Shown: one piece after another, positions 50,151-61,127 of the stretch
How positions within the stretch are numbered: position 1 is the stretch's first letter
Layout of the letters: each line of letters begins with the position of its first letter
Origin: Chamaecyparis obtusa
Lineage: Eukaryota; Streptophyta; Pinopsida; Cupressales; Cupressaceae
NCBI GenBank assembly: GCA_027943335.1
Contig: BSBK01005649.1
Coordinates: forward strand, 762,001 to 826,000
DNA length: 64,000 nucleotides
Direction of reading: 5' to 3'
Notes under the pieces: model-generated
Database searches by the model: none
What the model saw: only the letters and a program-made list of their open reading frames with translations
Told to the model about the DNA's origin: nothing
Position numbers and translations under genes: made by a program

Positions 50151-50455
50151 TGTTTGCCCGCTGGGGTAAACTTAGTATTGCACAGACATAGTACAGGAAA
50201 TATAATGAACATAGAACATATCATAGAATAATAAATACTTTCATTAATCATTCCAGACTGGCAAGTACATTTACATCGTGATGATCATACAATCATATCT
50301 CTCATGTCCAACCTCCGAGAGAGTATATAAAGTACCCGAAGGGTCACGACCGAAACGTCGTGACATAACTGTCTAACCTCTCGGTCACTAACGACCGAGA
50401 GTAACATAATACTTTACTAATATAATAACCCGTACATACAATTATCCCGACAACA
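50151..50455 (-). repeat. 3' LTR of the nested element
   Basis: 305 bp, TG...CA on both strands. It contains two small hairpins, GTCACGAC/GTCGTGAC (50343-50364) and CTCTCGGTC/GACCGAGAG (50378-50401), and a TATATAAAG that reads on the + strand, opposite to the genes. Confidence 0.95.
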
Positions 50456-50476
50456 TCATCCCCCCCAAAAAAACAA
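50456..50476 (-). other. Polypurine tract of the nested element
   Basis: On minus, a T run followed by GGGGGGGGATGA leads straight into the LTR start TGTTGTCGGG. This is the expected position for the plus-strand primer. Confidence 0.65.
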
Positions 50477-51012
50477 GTCGTCTCCGACGACTTACAACAA
50501 CAGGGAGATGAAATACACCACATAGAAGAAAAAAATCACTGAGAAGGGGCAGAGGGGCGTCCTTGAAAAGATGAAGTGCCGCCCTCCCCATCAATGCTGC
50601 GTCCAATAGGTCTTTTCCGTCACATCCCATTCCTCTCGTGCCTGCACCAAACTTGTCTCCAAAACATACTGTTCAGCTATAGCCTCCGCTAACACCATAC
50701 TCTGTCCCTAGCCAATCTGACCTTGATAGCCACCCGTGCCAACTTCTTTGCTTCCAACTCCTGGGTAAACTGAGCCAAGTGTTGCTCTACTGCCTCCAAT
50801 TGGGTGGTCAGCTCCTCCCGAGCTCTCTATGCATCCACCAAGACAATCTCACGTCCAGCCAACACCTACTCCAAGTGCCTCAAAGCGTAGTACCCCTCTT
50901 GAAAGACTTGCTCCAGTGCTCTCTTCACCTCCGGCATGCAGACACTCCATGCCTGTAGCAGCTCCGATCTCATCAACAGGTCACACTCTCCAAGGGTTGA
51001 TAACTGAACCGA

Positions 51013-51141
51013 CTGGGGGTCTAGGTGGCAACGCCCCCAGCGGGGTCGAGGGGCAGCGCCCCTGCGGGGTCCTGGGGCAGAGCCCCAGGCGCGCTCTCGC
51101 GGTACAGGGCAGGGTCGAGGGGCAGCGCCCCCGCCGCCAAG
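51013..51141. repeat. GC-rich tandem of GGGGTC-GGGGCAGCGCCCC units
   Basis: Three to four imperfect units of about 33-60 bp carry the palindromic cores GGGGCAGCGCCCC and GGGGCAGAGCCCC. They stand out sharply from the AT-rich surroundings. Confidence 0.85.
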
Positions 51142-51439
51142 ACCAATTTAGCACTCTCAAACCCACACAGAAGTCTATGGAACACACCATTTTGTGATTT
51201 TCTTCTGATCCCATACTCTTTTCTGTAAAGCGCTTATGTTTTCCTTACTACCTCATTATGCCCTTCCGTTTGGTACCATAAGTTACTCATTTTGAACTGT
51301 TTTGATTTGTCGTCATTTTTTTTTTTTTTTTTAATGTTTGTCAACCCTTGCCGTCAATGACTGTCTTCTTCCTTTGCCCGTACAGAATTGTATGTTTCAA
51401 CTTCCCTAAGTCTGCCGAATTTACTTTTTAAATCTTAGG

Positions 51440-51990
51440 CCTAAATGTAGCCGTACATTCCTTGGACGGTATTCTTGTTACACCTTTCAATGCCATATGG
51501 CGTTATGATCCCCTTGGTCGTACGACGTCCAAGCTCTTCTCCGTGTATGGTAGTCTTTTGACCGTACGGTATTGCAATGTTTCTGCACGAGGCATATAAC
51601 AACCTACCTCCTAGTCCGTACGGTGCCGTACAATGGATATCCCAATCCTTGTATGCGCCAATGGCCGTACGGCTGATGCTGGCAAAATGTACTTTATTTC
51701 CTCCGTACGGTGGCATCATTGTCTTACGTACCATATGGTATCGTACGATCGTCTTCCTGTTCGTACTGTTAATAATGCTATGCGCACTTTCAATGAATTC
51801 ACTTTCAATAATGCCGTACGGTGTACGGTGCCGTGTGGTGCCAATTTTTTTTTAAAAAAAAATTATTATTATTATTATTATTTTTTTTTAATATTAGTTT
51901 TTTCTTTTTTTCCACCGTACGGTCATGCATAGCCGTACGGGTGTTTTTCAATTTTCTGTCTGGAGGCTCTGGTCGCTCGTACGGACGGCT
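51440..51990. repeat. Array of CCGTACGG-type palindromes
   Basis: Ten exact CGTACG hexamers (about 51518, 51559, 51615, 51663, 51702, 51742, 51813, 51914, 51932 and 51977) and several one-base variants occur in 550 bp. They are spaced irregularly in otherwise non-repeated sequence. One would be expected about every 4 kb by chance. Confidence 0.9.
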
Positions 51991-52079
51991 CTGCCTGCCG
52001 AGTCCCTCTCGGTTGCTCTGTCCCTCCTTTCGGATCCATCCTCTCCGGGGAAAGTTTCAATTTGGTCCCATTGCTGCCG

Positions 52080-53189
52080 TCATGTATCCGTTTGTCGAGA
52101 GTCCACAAAGTGTGTAGTCGTTCCCTCTCCCTGTCGCCGAGTCTGTTTTCCATGGCGATCCAAAAGCTTGGAACCATAAATTCTACAGGGACCACGGCCT
52201 CTTGCCCGTACATAAGAAGAAGAAGAAGGAGAATCAAGATTTTGAAGGCCGCATGCGGTCTTCCACACAGGATTCCAGTTGTCTCCCACCAGAATGATTT
52301 TCTTATTCGTCTCCGTATCCAAATTCAAACATTTCACCGTCGGTTCTTCGTACTTCATGGCGTCCTTGTTTTTAAATTGGTGTGCTGGTACGGTGTCCAT
52401 TGTAGCTTCTCCTTCCTTATACTCTCCGTACTCTGGAGGATATTTATTTGGCTCCTCTTCGTCGACGCTTAATACGTTACAAGAGGGTGAGAACATCTCA
52501 TAGTCCTCCTGCTGCCAATGGAACAATCCATTTAGTGAATCTGTGTCATCCTCCGAATAGCATCCTCCAAGTTTTAATATGCCTTCGGCATCTGGATCCA
52601 TCCCCTCTCTCCCTTCGTCTCGTGGGTCATTCTCCCCTTCCGATTCAGATCCCAAGGAAGAGGCAAGTTCCTCGCTCACCAACCGGGTCCGGAGATTTAT
52701 AGTAAATTTCTTGCCTCCGCTCTCCATCGAGAGTGTATTCCGTTTCCAGTTGTGGTTTGCCTTCGCTGCCACCAGCCATCCTCTTCCGAGTATGGCATCA
52801 TACCCTTTTTGTTTCAATGGAATGACCACGAAGTCGAGCACAAATGGTTGTGCACCCACGATGACTTGTTGTGCCATCAACATGCCGAGGGGTTTAATCC
52901 TGTGCTGGTCGGCAGTTAGCAGATTAAACGTAGGTGGCCACAGAGTGGGCTTTCCTAGCTTTTTTCATGTGTCCTCCAGGAGGACGTTTACCCCGGATCC
53001 GCCGTCTACTATAGTATCCGTTAGGATGGTGCCCAAGATGCCCATCTCCACCACGGTTGGATGTCTGCCATTGTTGACGGCGAGCAGCATTGGATTTGTC
53101 ACTGAGTTTCCCGGTACGGAAGCATCCGTGTGTCTCGGTTTGGGTTTATCAACCTTTGTACCCAACAACACTGTCCCCAATTGAGGCAT
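52080..53189 (-). pseudogene. Aspartic protease region of the nested element
   Basis: On minus, MPQLGTVLLGTKVDKPKPRH is followed by the active-site motif TIVDGGSGVNVLLED. After a stop at 52965 (TGA near the same place in the frame) the same frame continues as MLMAQQVIVGAQPFVLDFVV with GYDAILGRGWL, the second protease motif. A long acidic linker rich in E, D and S then runs to a stop at 52080. DGGS in place of DTGA is common in plant Ty3/gypsy proteases. No reverse transcriptase follows. The frame is offset from gag, so expression would need a frameshift or a separate start. The stop within the frame makes this copy inactive unless read through. Confidence 0.75.
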
Positions 53190-53206
53190 GGTGTATAGGA
53201 GGTCCT

Positions 53207-55208
53207 TCAGATGACAGGCACCTCCAGTTGAAGCATCTGCCGTACAATGTTCCTCTCTGCGTCTGTGCAGTAGGGTTCGGATGATTCGTGTGTCTCTCCC
53301 CGTTGGGCTTTCATCGCCCTTTCTATTTCCTCCCTTGCCTCCGCCATTCTCTGCTTCTCCGTTTGGAGATGGGGGTAGCGGGCTTCCTTCGCTTGCCCTC
53401 GGGTAAGAGCAAGTATAGCTTCTTTAATCCGTGTGTTGCCTTCGATGTCAATCAGATTGGCCCCTACGCCAGACTTCGGACAATTAGCATCTTCATGGTC
53501 CCCAGGGCCGCACCACCGACACAGCTGTTGAGGGGCGTCATTATTGTTACACTCGCTTGCGTAATGACCCCATTGGTTGCATGCCCTACATTGGATCATT
53601 GGGCGTCCCTTCGCGTCATACTGGACCCTGCTTCGGGTGGAATTATTATTATTCCCTCTTCCGCCTCCTCGGTTTCCCCAACAGCCTCTGGAAGATGCGT
53701 TATTGTTTGAATCTGATGTGGAAGGCTGCTCCTGTGTATAGAGCACTTGCTGGTTACGCGCCTTCAAATTGTATGGGCATGCCTTCGTAGAATGTCCCAT
53801 AATCTGGCAGATGTCACAGAATGCCTTCTTGGGACGGGCACCCTTCGTGTGGCCGCTCTCCTTACAATCCGTGCACCATAGTTCATCATCCTTGCTTGTT
53901 GTCCCCTTCATTGTCTTAAACTCTTTTAACATTTGTTCTATATCCTTCTGAAGGGCCGTGACTTTCTTCTTCGGCTTCTCGTCGCTGCCACTCTCCTCTT
54001 CGGACGTATCGTCTTCGGATGACAAAGATCTATTCTTCTTCTTTTTGGTTGTCTTATCTTCGCTTTCCAGGTCCATGGCCCGGTTGTCTGCATCATTGTA
54101 GGATGTCGGAGGCACAATTTTCATCTTCCGTCGTAGCTTAGGATTCAAGCCCTCGACAAACCACCTCTTCTTTAGGCCGTCAGTCGGTTGGCTTTCCATC
54201 TTTCCGACTAATTCCTTTAGCCGGCGGCCATACACTCATACGGTCTCCCTCTTCCCTTGCTTCGTTCCATAAATCTCTGAGACTCTCATTATCATCTCGT
54301 AGTAGCCGGAATTCCTTCTCGAATCCCCCTTTCAAGTCATCCCATGTGGTTATGTTCGTTCTATCCAGATCCGCGTACCAATCAATGGCCACGCCTCTCA
54401 GTGTGGCGAGGAATCGCCTCATCCATTCATTCTGGTCAGTCACCCCGTTGGCTGCCCAGATGGTTTCACACGTACGACAATGCCGTACTGGATCGTCCTT
54501 TCCATCATCGTGGAATTTTGGCAACTTCTCCTTATGTGCCGCCATGGTTGGTCGGGCTGATTTTGGTTGTTGCGTGCGCGGTGGATTTTTTGCTCTTGCA
54601 CCGCCTGTGCTAGAACCGGCACCCACGTTCCCTTGGCCGATTACTAATGGTACTTGTATCTGTGTAGCAGGTGGAACCGTATTGTGTGGAGTCATTGGCT
54701 CCAATGGCGGGTTCGCCTGCGCGTCCCGTGTGCCTTCGGTCGTACCTTCCTGTGTGCCTTCGGTCGTACCTTCTCGTGTGCCTTTGGTCGTACCTTCCCG
54801 TGTGCCTTCGGTCGTACCTTCCCGTATGCCTTCGGCAATGCGCTCACCTTTGTAGTTCCCTTCCTCCGCACGCCACGTGCGGTTCAAGTCTTCAAACTGG
54901 TCTCGCTCTTCTTGAAGCAAGACTTGTCTAAGTCGTGTGTCTTCGAGTAGTTCTTCTGTACTCCGCACTCTCCGATGTTCCGGCGAGATGAACGATTCCC
55001 AATCGGCCCCTGCACCTTCCGTACCACTTCCGGGGTTCCCTTCGGGCAACCCTCCGGCAAATTGGTCTTTGGCAAGTTGCCTCAGCCTACACTGACGTTC
55101 ACGCTGTTGCGCGGAGATCAAAGCCTTCTGTGCGGCTTCCCCTTCGTCATCTCGTGCCTTTTTATTTTTATCTTTATTTAAGACATTGGGCATAAATCCT
55201 TCCCTCAA
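53207..55208 (-). pseudogene. Gag of the nested element with four CCHC-like fingers
   Basis: The N-terminal part (55208-54180) starts MREGFMPNVLNKDKNKKA. It carries a run of EGTTEGTR repeats (54836-54730) and the gag core DQNEWMRRFLATLRGVAIDW and FEKEFRLLRDDNES. The frame shifts by one base near 54235-54290, and a TGA also stands there. The second part (54235-53207) contains GLKKRWFVEGLNPKLRRKM, a K-rich linker and four zinc knuckles: CTDCKESGH, CDICQIMGHSTKAC, CRACNQWGHYASEC and CRWCGPGDHEDANC. The first finger lacks its last cysteine. A coiled coil ends the protein. Four fingers is more than the usual one or two. The single frameshift is recent, since the LTRs are nearly identical. Confidence 0.85.
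54730..54836 (-). repeat. 24-bp coding tandem repeat (EGTTEGTR) in gag
   Basis: On + the unit is TGTGCCTTCGGTCGTACCTT plus four bases, repeated about 4.5 times. On minus it encodes alternating EGT-T/R residues in a flexible linker. Confidence 0.9.
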
Positions 55209-55229
55209 CTCTCTTCCCGAGTACGTCTA

Positions 55230-55242
55230 GGCAACAGCGCCA
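55230..55242 (-). other. Primer binding site, aspartate-tRNA type
   Basis: On minus, TGGCGCTGTTGCC stands two bases after the 5' LTR. It matches the aspartate-tRNA complement TGGCGCCGTTGCC except for one C-to-T. Confidence 0.8.
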
Positions 55243-55244
55243 GA

Positions 55245-55549
55245 TGTTTGCCCGCTGGGGTAAACTTAGTACTGCACAGACATAGTACAGGAAATATAAT
55301 GAACATAGAACATATCATAGAATAATAAATACTTTCATTAATCATTCCAGACTGGCAAGTACATTTACATCGTGATGATCATACAATCATATCTCTCATG
55401 TCCAACCTCCGAGAGAGTATATAAAGTACCCGAAGGGTCACGACCGAAACGTCGTGACATAACTGTCTAACCTCTCGGTCACTAACGACCGAGAGTAACA
55501 TAATACTTTACTAATATAATAACCCGTACATACAATTATCCCGACAATA
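55245..55549 (-). repeat. 5' LTR of the nested element
   Basis: 305 bp. It differs from 50151-50455 at a C/T near the start and at the last-but-one base (TA instead of CA on +). Confidence 0.95.
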
Positions 55550-55554
55550 GTTGC

Positions 55555-55904
55555 TTTCTCCAATGTTGGATCTAAAGGGTCTTTAGAGCTGACCTGTTCC
55601 GTGGCCTCTTGTATAAATAAGTAGAGCTGTTCTAAGGTAAGGTAGTTAGGGAGTGACGAGTGAGTTAGAGAGTTAGAAAGGAAGATAGAATCTGAAGTTT
55701 GGATCCTCTATTCTGTAATTGAATTGTATTGGCTGTAACCGGGAAGGCCTTACAACCCGAGATGTATGAATTTTGATGAATAAATGAAAGATATCTGCAT
55801 TACTTTTCTCCTTCTCTGTATTGTTGCTTTTGAGTTGTTAATCAGCAAGTAGGATTGGTATTTGAGAGTGCCCTAGGTCCTTGTATCCATCCCACCTTGC
55901 GTTA
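55555..55904 (+). repeat. 5' LTR of the chromovirus, right part
   Basis: It resumes with TTTCTCCAATG and ends GCGTTA next to the primer site. The expected terminal CA is TA here; the 3' LTR keeps GTGTCA. Confidence 0.93.
55612..55619 (+). promoter_or_regulatory. TATA box of the chromovirus LTR
   Basis: TATAAATA, conserved at the matching position of the 3' LTR (60819-60826). A conserved GATGAATAAATGAAAG with an AATAAA polyadenylation signal lies about 160 bp downstream in both LTRs. Confidence 0.6.
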
Positions 55905-55918
55905 GGTGGTATCAGAGC
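55905..55918 (+). other. Primer binding site, initiator-methionine tRNA
   Basis: GGTGGTATCAGAGC directly follows the 5' LTR and contains the exact TGGTATCAGAGC core. Confidence 0.9.
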
Positions 55919-56060
55919 GAAGGTTAGATCTGGAGGTTCCTTCTTGTAAGCCCTGGTTGGTGACATTGTTGTTGGGTGGCAGATTGCGATTTGACCTGCA
56001 ATTGCAAAGGGTTTCAAGATGTTTTGAGGGAGGCGAGATGCAGATCCAAGTTTAGTTGAT

Positions 56061-59000
56061 ATGCCAAGGCAAATTGTTGCTAGATTGGAAGCTGTTGAGA
56101 CAACCCAATGCTGAGGAAGACATCTTGATGATGTTAGTGATGATGAAGTAGAAGAAATGCAGGAGGAAGTCGCACCTGCACCTATAATGGATCAAGGAGA
56201 GGAAATATTTCTGAAGGCATTGACTAGTTTGAAGGCTACACCACAATTTAACCCTCTTGAGTATAGTGGGAAACTGGATTTGGATGAATTGATCGATTGG
56301 ATCACTAAGATGGAGAAATACTTTGAATATGAGAACATATCAGAGGAGAAGAAAGTGAAAATTGCAAGCACAAAATTGAAAGGTCATGCATCCTTGTGGT
56401 GCGAGCATCTGCAGTTAGACCGAAAGAAGAAAGGTAAAGACAATCAAGGCATGGGAAAAGATGGTAAATAAGTTGAAAGACAAGTTTCTACCTTGTGATT
56501 ATCAGATTAACCTAGTTAGGAGAATGCAAAGTTTGAGGCAGAAAGATAGCTCGGTAAAGGATTACACTGAGGAATTTTATAGGCTAGATATCAGATCTGG
56601 ACATATTGAAGATGAGGTGAAAAGAATTGCAAGATATTTGAATGGGTTAAGGACTTCTATTCAAGAAAAGATTGGTTTGGTGAAAATGGAGAGTATTGAG
56701 GAGGCTTATCAGTTTGCCCTGAAAGCTGAGGAGAAATTGAATAAAAGACATGAGCAAAGACAAAGAGGAAGTGGTAGATTCCCTAGAGAAAGAGGCAAAT
56801 CCTATGGTGAAAGTAGTAGATCTGATCAAGATAAGATAAATCAAGACAAAGGCAAGACCGAGTGGAAAGGTGAAAGTTCATTCCGAAGAAGAGGTAACTA
56901 CTCCTGAGGTGGCTATGGCAGAGGAGGATTCCGAGGAACTTGTTATAATTGTGGTAAAAAGGGACATAGATCATTTGAGTGTACACATGCAAGTAAGAAG
57001 GTCGGTAGTAGTAGAAATGCTTTGGCACATGAGGGTTCACCGAATGAACTTGAGAAGGAAGGAAACTTGATGGTCAGAAGTGCATTATGGAGTGAAAAGA
57101 CTAAAGAAGATCCGGTAAGGAAAAGTTTGTTTAAGACCAGATGCAGAGTTGCAGACAAAGTTTGGAAAGTAATCATTGACAATGGAAGCTCGGAGAATCT
57201 GGCATCAGATTTCATGGATTAGGGATGAGCATACACTCATGGGAAGTGAACAATGTTTTGTGAATTTGAAAATTGGAAAGTATTATGATAAGGTGTTGTG
57301 TGATATTATGCCCATGGATTGTTGTCATATTTTGTTGGGTAGACCTTGGCAATATGATAGACATGCTATATATGATGAGAGATTGCATAAATATACTATT
57401 TGGGCTGATGCAAGAGACAAATCTTGTTACATTTGCTTGAAGAATCTATTGGTGAGATATTTACATCTGTGAAAGTTTGTTTGATGGAAGGTAGACAGTT
57501 TGTTAAGGATTTGAAGAAAAATGATGTTTGTTATGCTTTGATTCCTAACAAACCGAGTGAGAAAACAAAAGATAAAGTTTCGGTAGAGGTTGAGAAAATG
57601 CTCACTGAGTACAAAGAGATCATTTCTGATAATTTACTTGATGGTTTGCCGCTGATGCAAAGTATAAGTCATTGTATGGATCTGATTCCTTGAGCTAGTT
57701 CGCCAAATAAGGCACCACACCGACTGACACCAACCGAGAATGAGGAACTCAACCAACAAATCCAAGAGTTGTTGTAGAAAGGTTTGATCAGAGAAAGTTT
57801 GAGTTCGTGTGCAGTACTAGCTGTGCTGGCACCTAAGAAGAATGGAGAATGACAAATGTGTACTGATTCTAGAGCAATCAACAAGATAACAATTAAGTAT
57901 TGGTTCCCTATACCGAGAATGGATGACATAATGGATTGTTTGAGTGGAGCAAAATATTTTACTAAAATTTATTTGAAGAGTGGATATCATCATATCAGAA
58001 TCAAAGAAGGTGATGAATGGAAGATTGCTTTCAAGACAAAAGAAGGTTTGTATGAGTGGTTGGTTATGCCCTTTGGTTTAACTAATGCACCGAGTACTTT
58101 TATAAGGCTAATGAATGAGGTTCTGAAGAAATTCTTGGGTAAATTTGTGATTGTATACTTCGATGACATTCTAATATTCAGTAAAACCAGAGAAGATCAT
58201 TTGTTGCACATTAGACAGGTATTACAGAGATTGAAAGAGGAAAAGTTGCTGATTAATTTGAAAAAGTGTTCCTTCATGAAATAGGAGATTGTGTATTTGG
58301 GATTTGTGATTTCAGCTGATGGTTTGAAGATGGATCTTAAGAAGGTTGAAGCTATTCTTGATTGGCCTACACCTGAGAATGTTGGTGAGGTAAGATCATT
58401 CCATGGTTTAGCAAGTTTTTACCGAAAGTTCATTAGAAATTTTAGTTCAATTTGCAATGCTATGACCAAGGCAATGAGAGGAGATAAAAGAGAATTCAAG
58501 TGGACACATGGAGTTGATAAGAGTTTTGAGACTTTGAAATAGAAGGTTGCTGAATTGGCTATGCTAGTTTTACCTGATTTCAATAAGGTATTCCAAGTTG
58601 AATGTGATGCAAGTGGAAGTGTAATAGGAGCTGTGTTGAGTCAAGAAGGTAAACCTGTTTCTTTCTTTAGAGAGAAGTTGAATGATGCTAAAAGGAAATA
58701 TTCTGTGTATGATCAAGAATTTTATGCTATTGTTCAAGCCCTGAAAAAATGGAGACATTATTGATGCCAAAAGAATTTGTATTGTATACTGATCATAAGA
58801 TTGTACAATATTTGGGTAGTTAGATAAGTTGAATCAGAGACATGAAATGGCTTGAATATTTGCAGAATTTCACATTTGTGATAAAACATAAGAGTGGAGT
58901 GTCTAACCGAGTTGCTGATGCATTGAGTAGAAGATCTTTGATGACTGAAATGGGAATTGAGGTTCTTGGTTTTGATGACATGAAGAATTTGTATGAAATT

Positions 59001-60372
59001 GACCTTGATTTCTCTGAGCAATGGAGAATGTGCAGAACACCTATTCCAGATCAACCGAATAAGTGGGAAGACTATTTCATTAAAGAAGGTATGTTGTTCA
59101 AAGGAATTCAGTTATGTATACCAAGAGGATCAATGAGAACTAATTTGATAAAGGAAAAACATAGTAGTGGTTTGGCTAGACATTTTGGCATTGATAAGAC
59201 ATTGAGTTTGCTTAAGGAAAGATATTTTTGGCCTTAGTTGTATAAGGATGTTCAGAAATTTGTGAAGAGTTGTGGAGTTTGTCAAGTTGCAAAAGGAGTA
59301 AGTCAGAATACTGGATTGTATACACCGATTTTTGTTCCTGAGAAACCTCGGAGAGATATCAGCATGGATTTTGTTCTTGGCTTACCAAGGACAGCAAGAG
59401 GTAATGATTCCATATTTGTTGTTGTGGACAAATTTTCCAAGATGGCACATTTCATACAATGTAGAAAAATATTAGATGCAGTGCATATAGAAGATCTTTT
59501 CTTGAAGGAGATTGTCAGATTGCATGGATTACTGAGGAGTATCATCTCTAATCGAGACAGTAAGTTTGTTGGTTATTTTTGGAAGACTATGGAAGAAGCT
59601 GAACACCAAGTTGAAGTATAGTTCTACATTTCATCCACATACTGATGGACAAACAGAGGTTGTAAATAGAAGTTTGGGTAACCTGTTGAGATGCTTAGTT
59701 GGAGACAAACTGAGTAATTGGGATTTAATGTTGGCACAAGAAGAGTTTGCATACAATAATTCAGTGAATAGGATTACTGGCAAGTCACCTTTTGAGACTG
59801 TTAATGGCATACAACCGAGAGGTATATCAGACCTGAGAGATATTGCTAGTGAAGAAAAGAGAAATGTTGAAGGGGAAGAATTTGTTGAGTTTATGAAGTC
59901 ATTGCATGAGGAAGTGAAACATATGTTGGAGCAGAGTAATTAGAAATACAAGGATAATGCAGATTGGTCGAGAAGACATAAGATTTTTGATGTTGGTGAT
60001 GAGGTAATGGTTTATTTGAAGAAAAGGCAGATGTCCTGTTGGAACATATGGTAAGTTGAAGATGAAGAAATTTGGTCCTTGCAAGGTATTAAAGAAATTT
60101 GATAGTGGAAATGCTTATGAAGTTGAGTTACCCGATGACATGGATATATCACCTATATTCAACATTTTAGATTTGTATGACTATCATGAACCTGATGAAG
60201 AGGTAACAATACAAGTGATTATCCTAAGAAGAAGATAGAAGAAGTTGAGCAAATTTTGGAACAAAGAGTTGGCAGAAGCACAAGAGGAAAGGATTACATG
60301 GAGTATTTGGTAAAGTGGAAGAACAGACCAATTGAAGATAGTACATGGATTTTTCAATCTGAGTTGGATTCA
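56061..60372 (+). pseudogene. Chromovirus gag-pol polyprotein
   Basis: The frame starts MPRQIVARLE at 56061. Domains in order: gag (LIDWITKMEKYF, KLKGHASLWCE); a zinc knuckle CYNCGKKGHRSFEC (near 56942); protease with IIDNGSSENLASD, where the family usually has DSG, and HILLGRPWQYD; RT with [12 protein letters not shown] and YFDDIL (near 58156); RNase H with [16 protein letters not shown]; integrase with a decayed H-H/C-x2-C finger (KSCGVCQVAKG) and acidic residues in SMDFVLG, SNRDSKF and DGQTEVVN; and a chromodomain at the C-terminus. The frame changes near 56440, 57210, 57420, 58765, 59590, 60030 and 60240, and many stops are present. The copy is dead and more decayed than the Tat element. 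Chromodomains guide integration toward particular chromatin. Confidence 0.92.
60241..60372 (+). other. Chromodomain coding segment
   Basis: It reads EVEQILEQRV, then DYMEYLVKWKNRPIEDSTWI followed by FQSELD. The YLVKWK and W residues of the aromatic cage are kept. It is in a different frame from the preceding 60056-60238 segment. Confidence 0.85.
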
Positions 60373-60430
60373 ACTCAGGTTGTACTTGACACATGATTTA
60401 GAGAATCATTTCTTGTCAACCCCGAGTGTC

Positions 60431-61122
60431 TGATGCAGGAGCATCTTGGGTTTATGGCAATCCTGGATCAACCAAAAATATGTTAGAGTGTGTTCGGTTG
60501 CTCGGTAGCTTGTTCGGTTTGCTCGGTAACTACTTTGAGTTCTCAGTGAAGTGTTCCTATTGGTCACTGGTGAGCTCGCTTACCGCTTTGTTGTTCTTTA
60601 CCGAGTTGGTTCGGTATGTTTGGTGTTGCTCGGTTGCCAATTTCACCGACTGGTGTAGTTAATTGTTTGATGCTGGCCGACGTGTGCAGTTAATTTTGGT
60701 CGCGTTATTAATGTTGGGATCGCTCATTGGGAAACATGTGGACCTAAATCTGGGTTGTTGCTTTCTCCAATGTTGGATCTAAAGGATCTTTAGAGTCGAC
60801 CTGTTCGGTGGCCTCTTTTATAAATAAGTAGAGTTGTTCTAGGGTAAGGGAGTTAGGGAGTGAGGAGTGAGTTAGAGAGTTAGAAAGGAAGATAGAATCT
60901 GAAGTTTGGATCCTCGCATGTATGAGGACTGCTCTGTAATTGAATTGTACTGGCCCTAACTAAGAAGGCCTTACAACCTGGCATGTATGAAGTTTGATGA
61001 ATAAATGAAAGATATCTTCATTCCTTCTCTCCTCTATATTGTTGCTTCCGAGTTGTTAATCAGCAAGTAGGATTGGTATTTGAGAGTGCCCTAGGCCCTT
61101 GTATCCATCCTGCCTTGTGTCA
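60431..61122 (+). repeat. 3' LTR of the chromovirus
   Basis: 692 bp, TGATGCAGG to GTGTCA, followed by target duplication CTTAT. It is uninterrupted and includes TATAAATA at 60819-60826. Confidence 0.94.
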
Positions 61123-61127
61123 CTTAT

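Larger units (their letters stand above)
50477..52079 (-). other. Non-coding 3' region of the nested element where pol is absent
   Basis: No reverse transcriptase, RNase H or integrase motif is found in any frame. The stretch contains a GC-rich palindromic tandem (51013-51141), a poly-T run (51316-51332), an array of CGTACG palindromes (51440-51990) and a TTA/poly-T run (51850-51895). Confidence 0.7.
50151..55549 (-). mobile_element. Young gag-protease-only LTR element nested in the chromovirus LTR
   Basis: Its LTRs, 50151-50455 and 55245-55549, are both 305 bp and differ at only two positions. Target duplication GTTGC stands at 50146-50150 and 55550-55554; removing the insert plus one GTTGC restores the chromovirus LTR. 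Coding sequence is on minus: gag with CCHC fingers and an aspartic protease. No reverse transcriptase, RNase H or integrase is found, and 1.6 kb of GC-rich repetitive non-coding DNA separates the protease from the 3' LTR. The primer site fits aspartate tRNA, as in many Tat/Athila-branch elements. Confidence 0.93.
49819..61122 (+). mobile_element. Chromovirus-type Ty3/gypsy retrotransposon with a nested insertion in its 5' LTR
   Basis: The LTRs are 49819-55904 (split) and 60431-61122, flanked by the target duplication CTTAT (49814-49818 and 61123-61127). Internal order is primer site, gag, protease, RT, RNase H, integrase and a C-terminal chromodomain, which defines the chromovirus clade. The split 5' LTR without the insert is 682 bp against 692 bp for the 3' LTR. 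The LTRs differ at many sites by eye, so this insertion is considerably older than the element nested in it. Confidence 0.93.

Noticed and set aside
51577..53790. Plus-strand ORFs of 60-200 codons over the nested element
   Set aside because: These are shadows of the minus-strand gag and protease, which carry recognisable zinc fingers and protease motifs.
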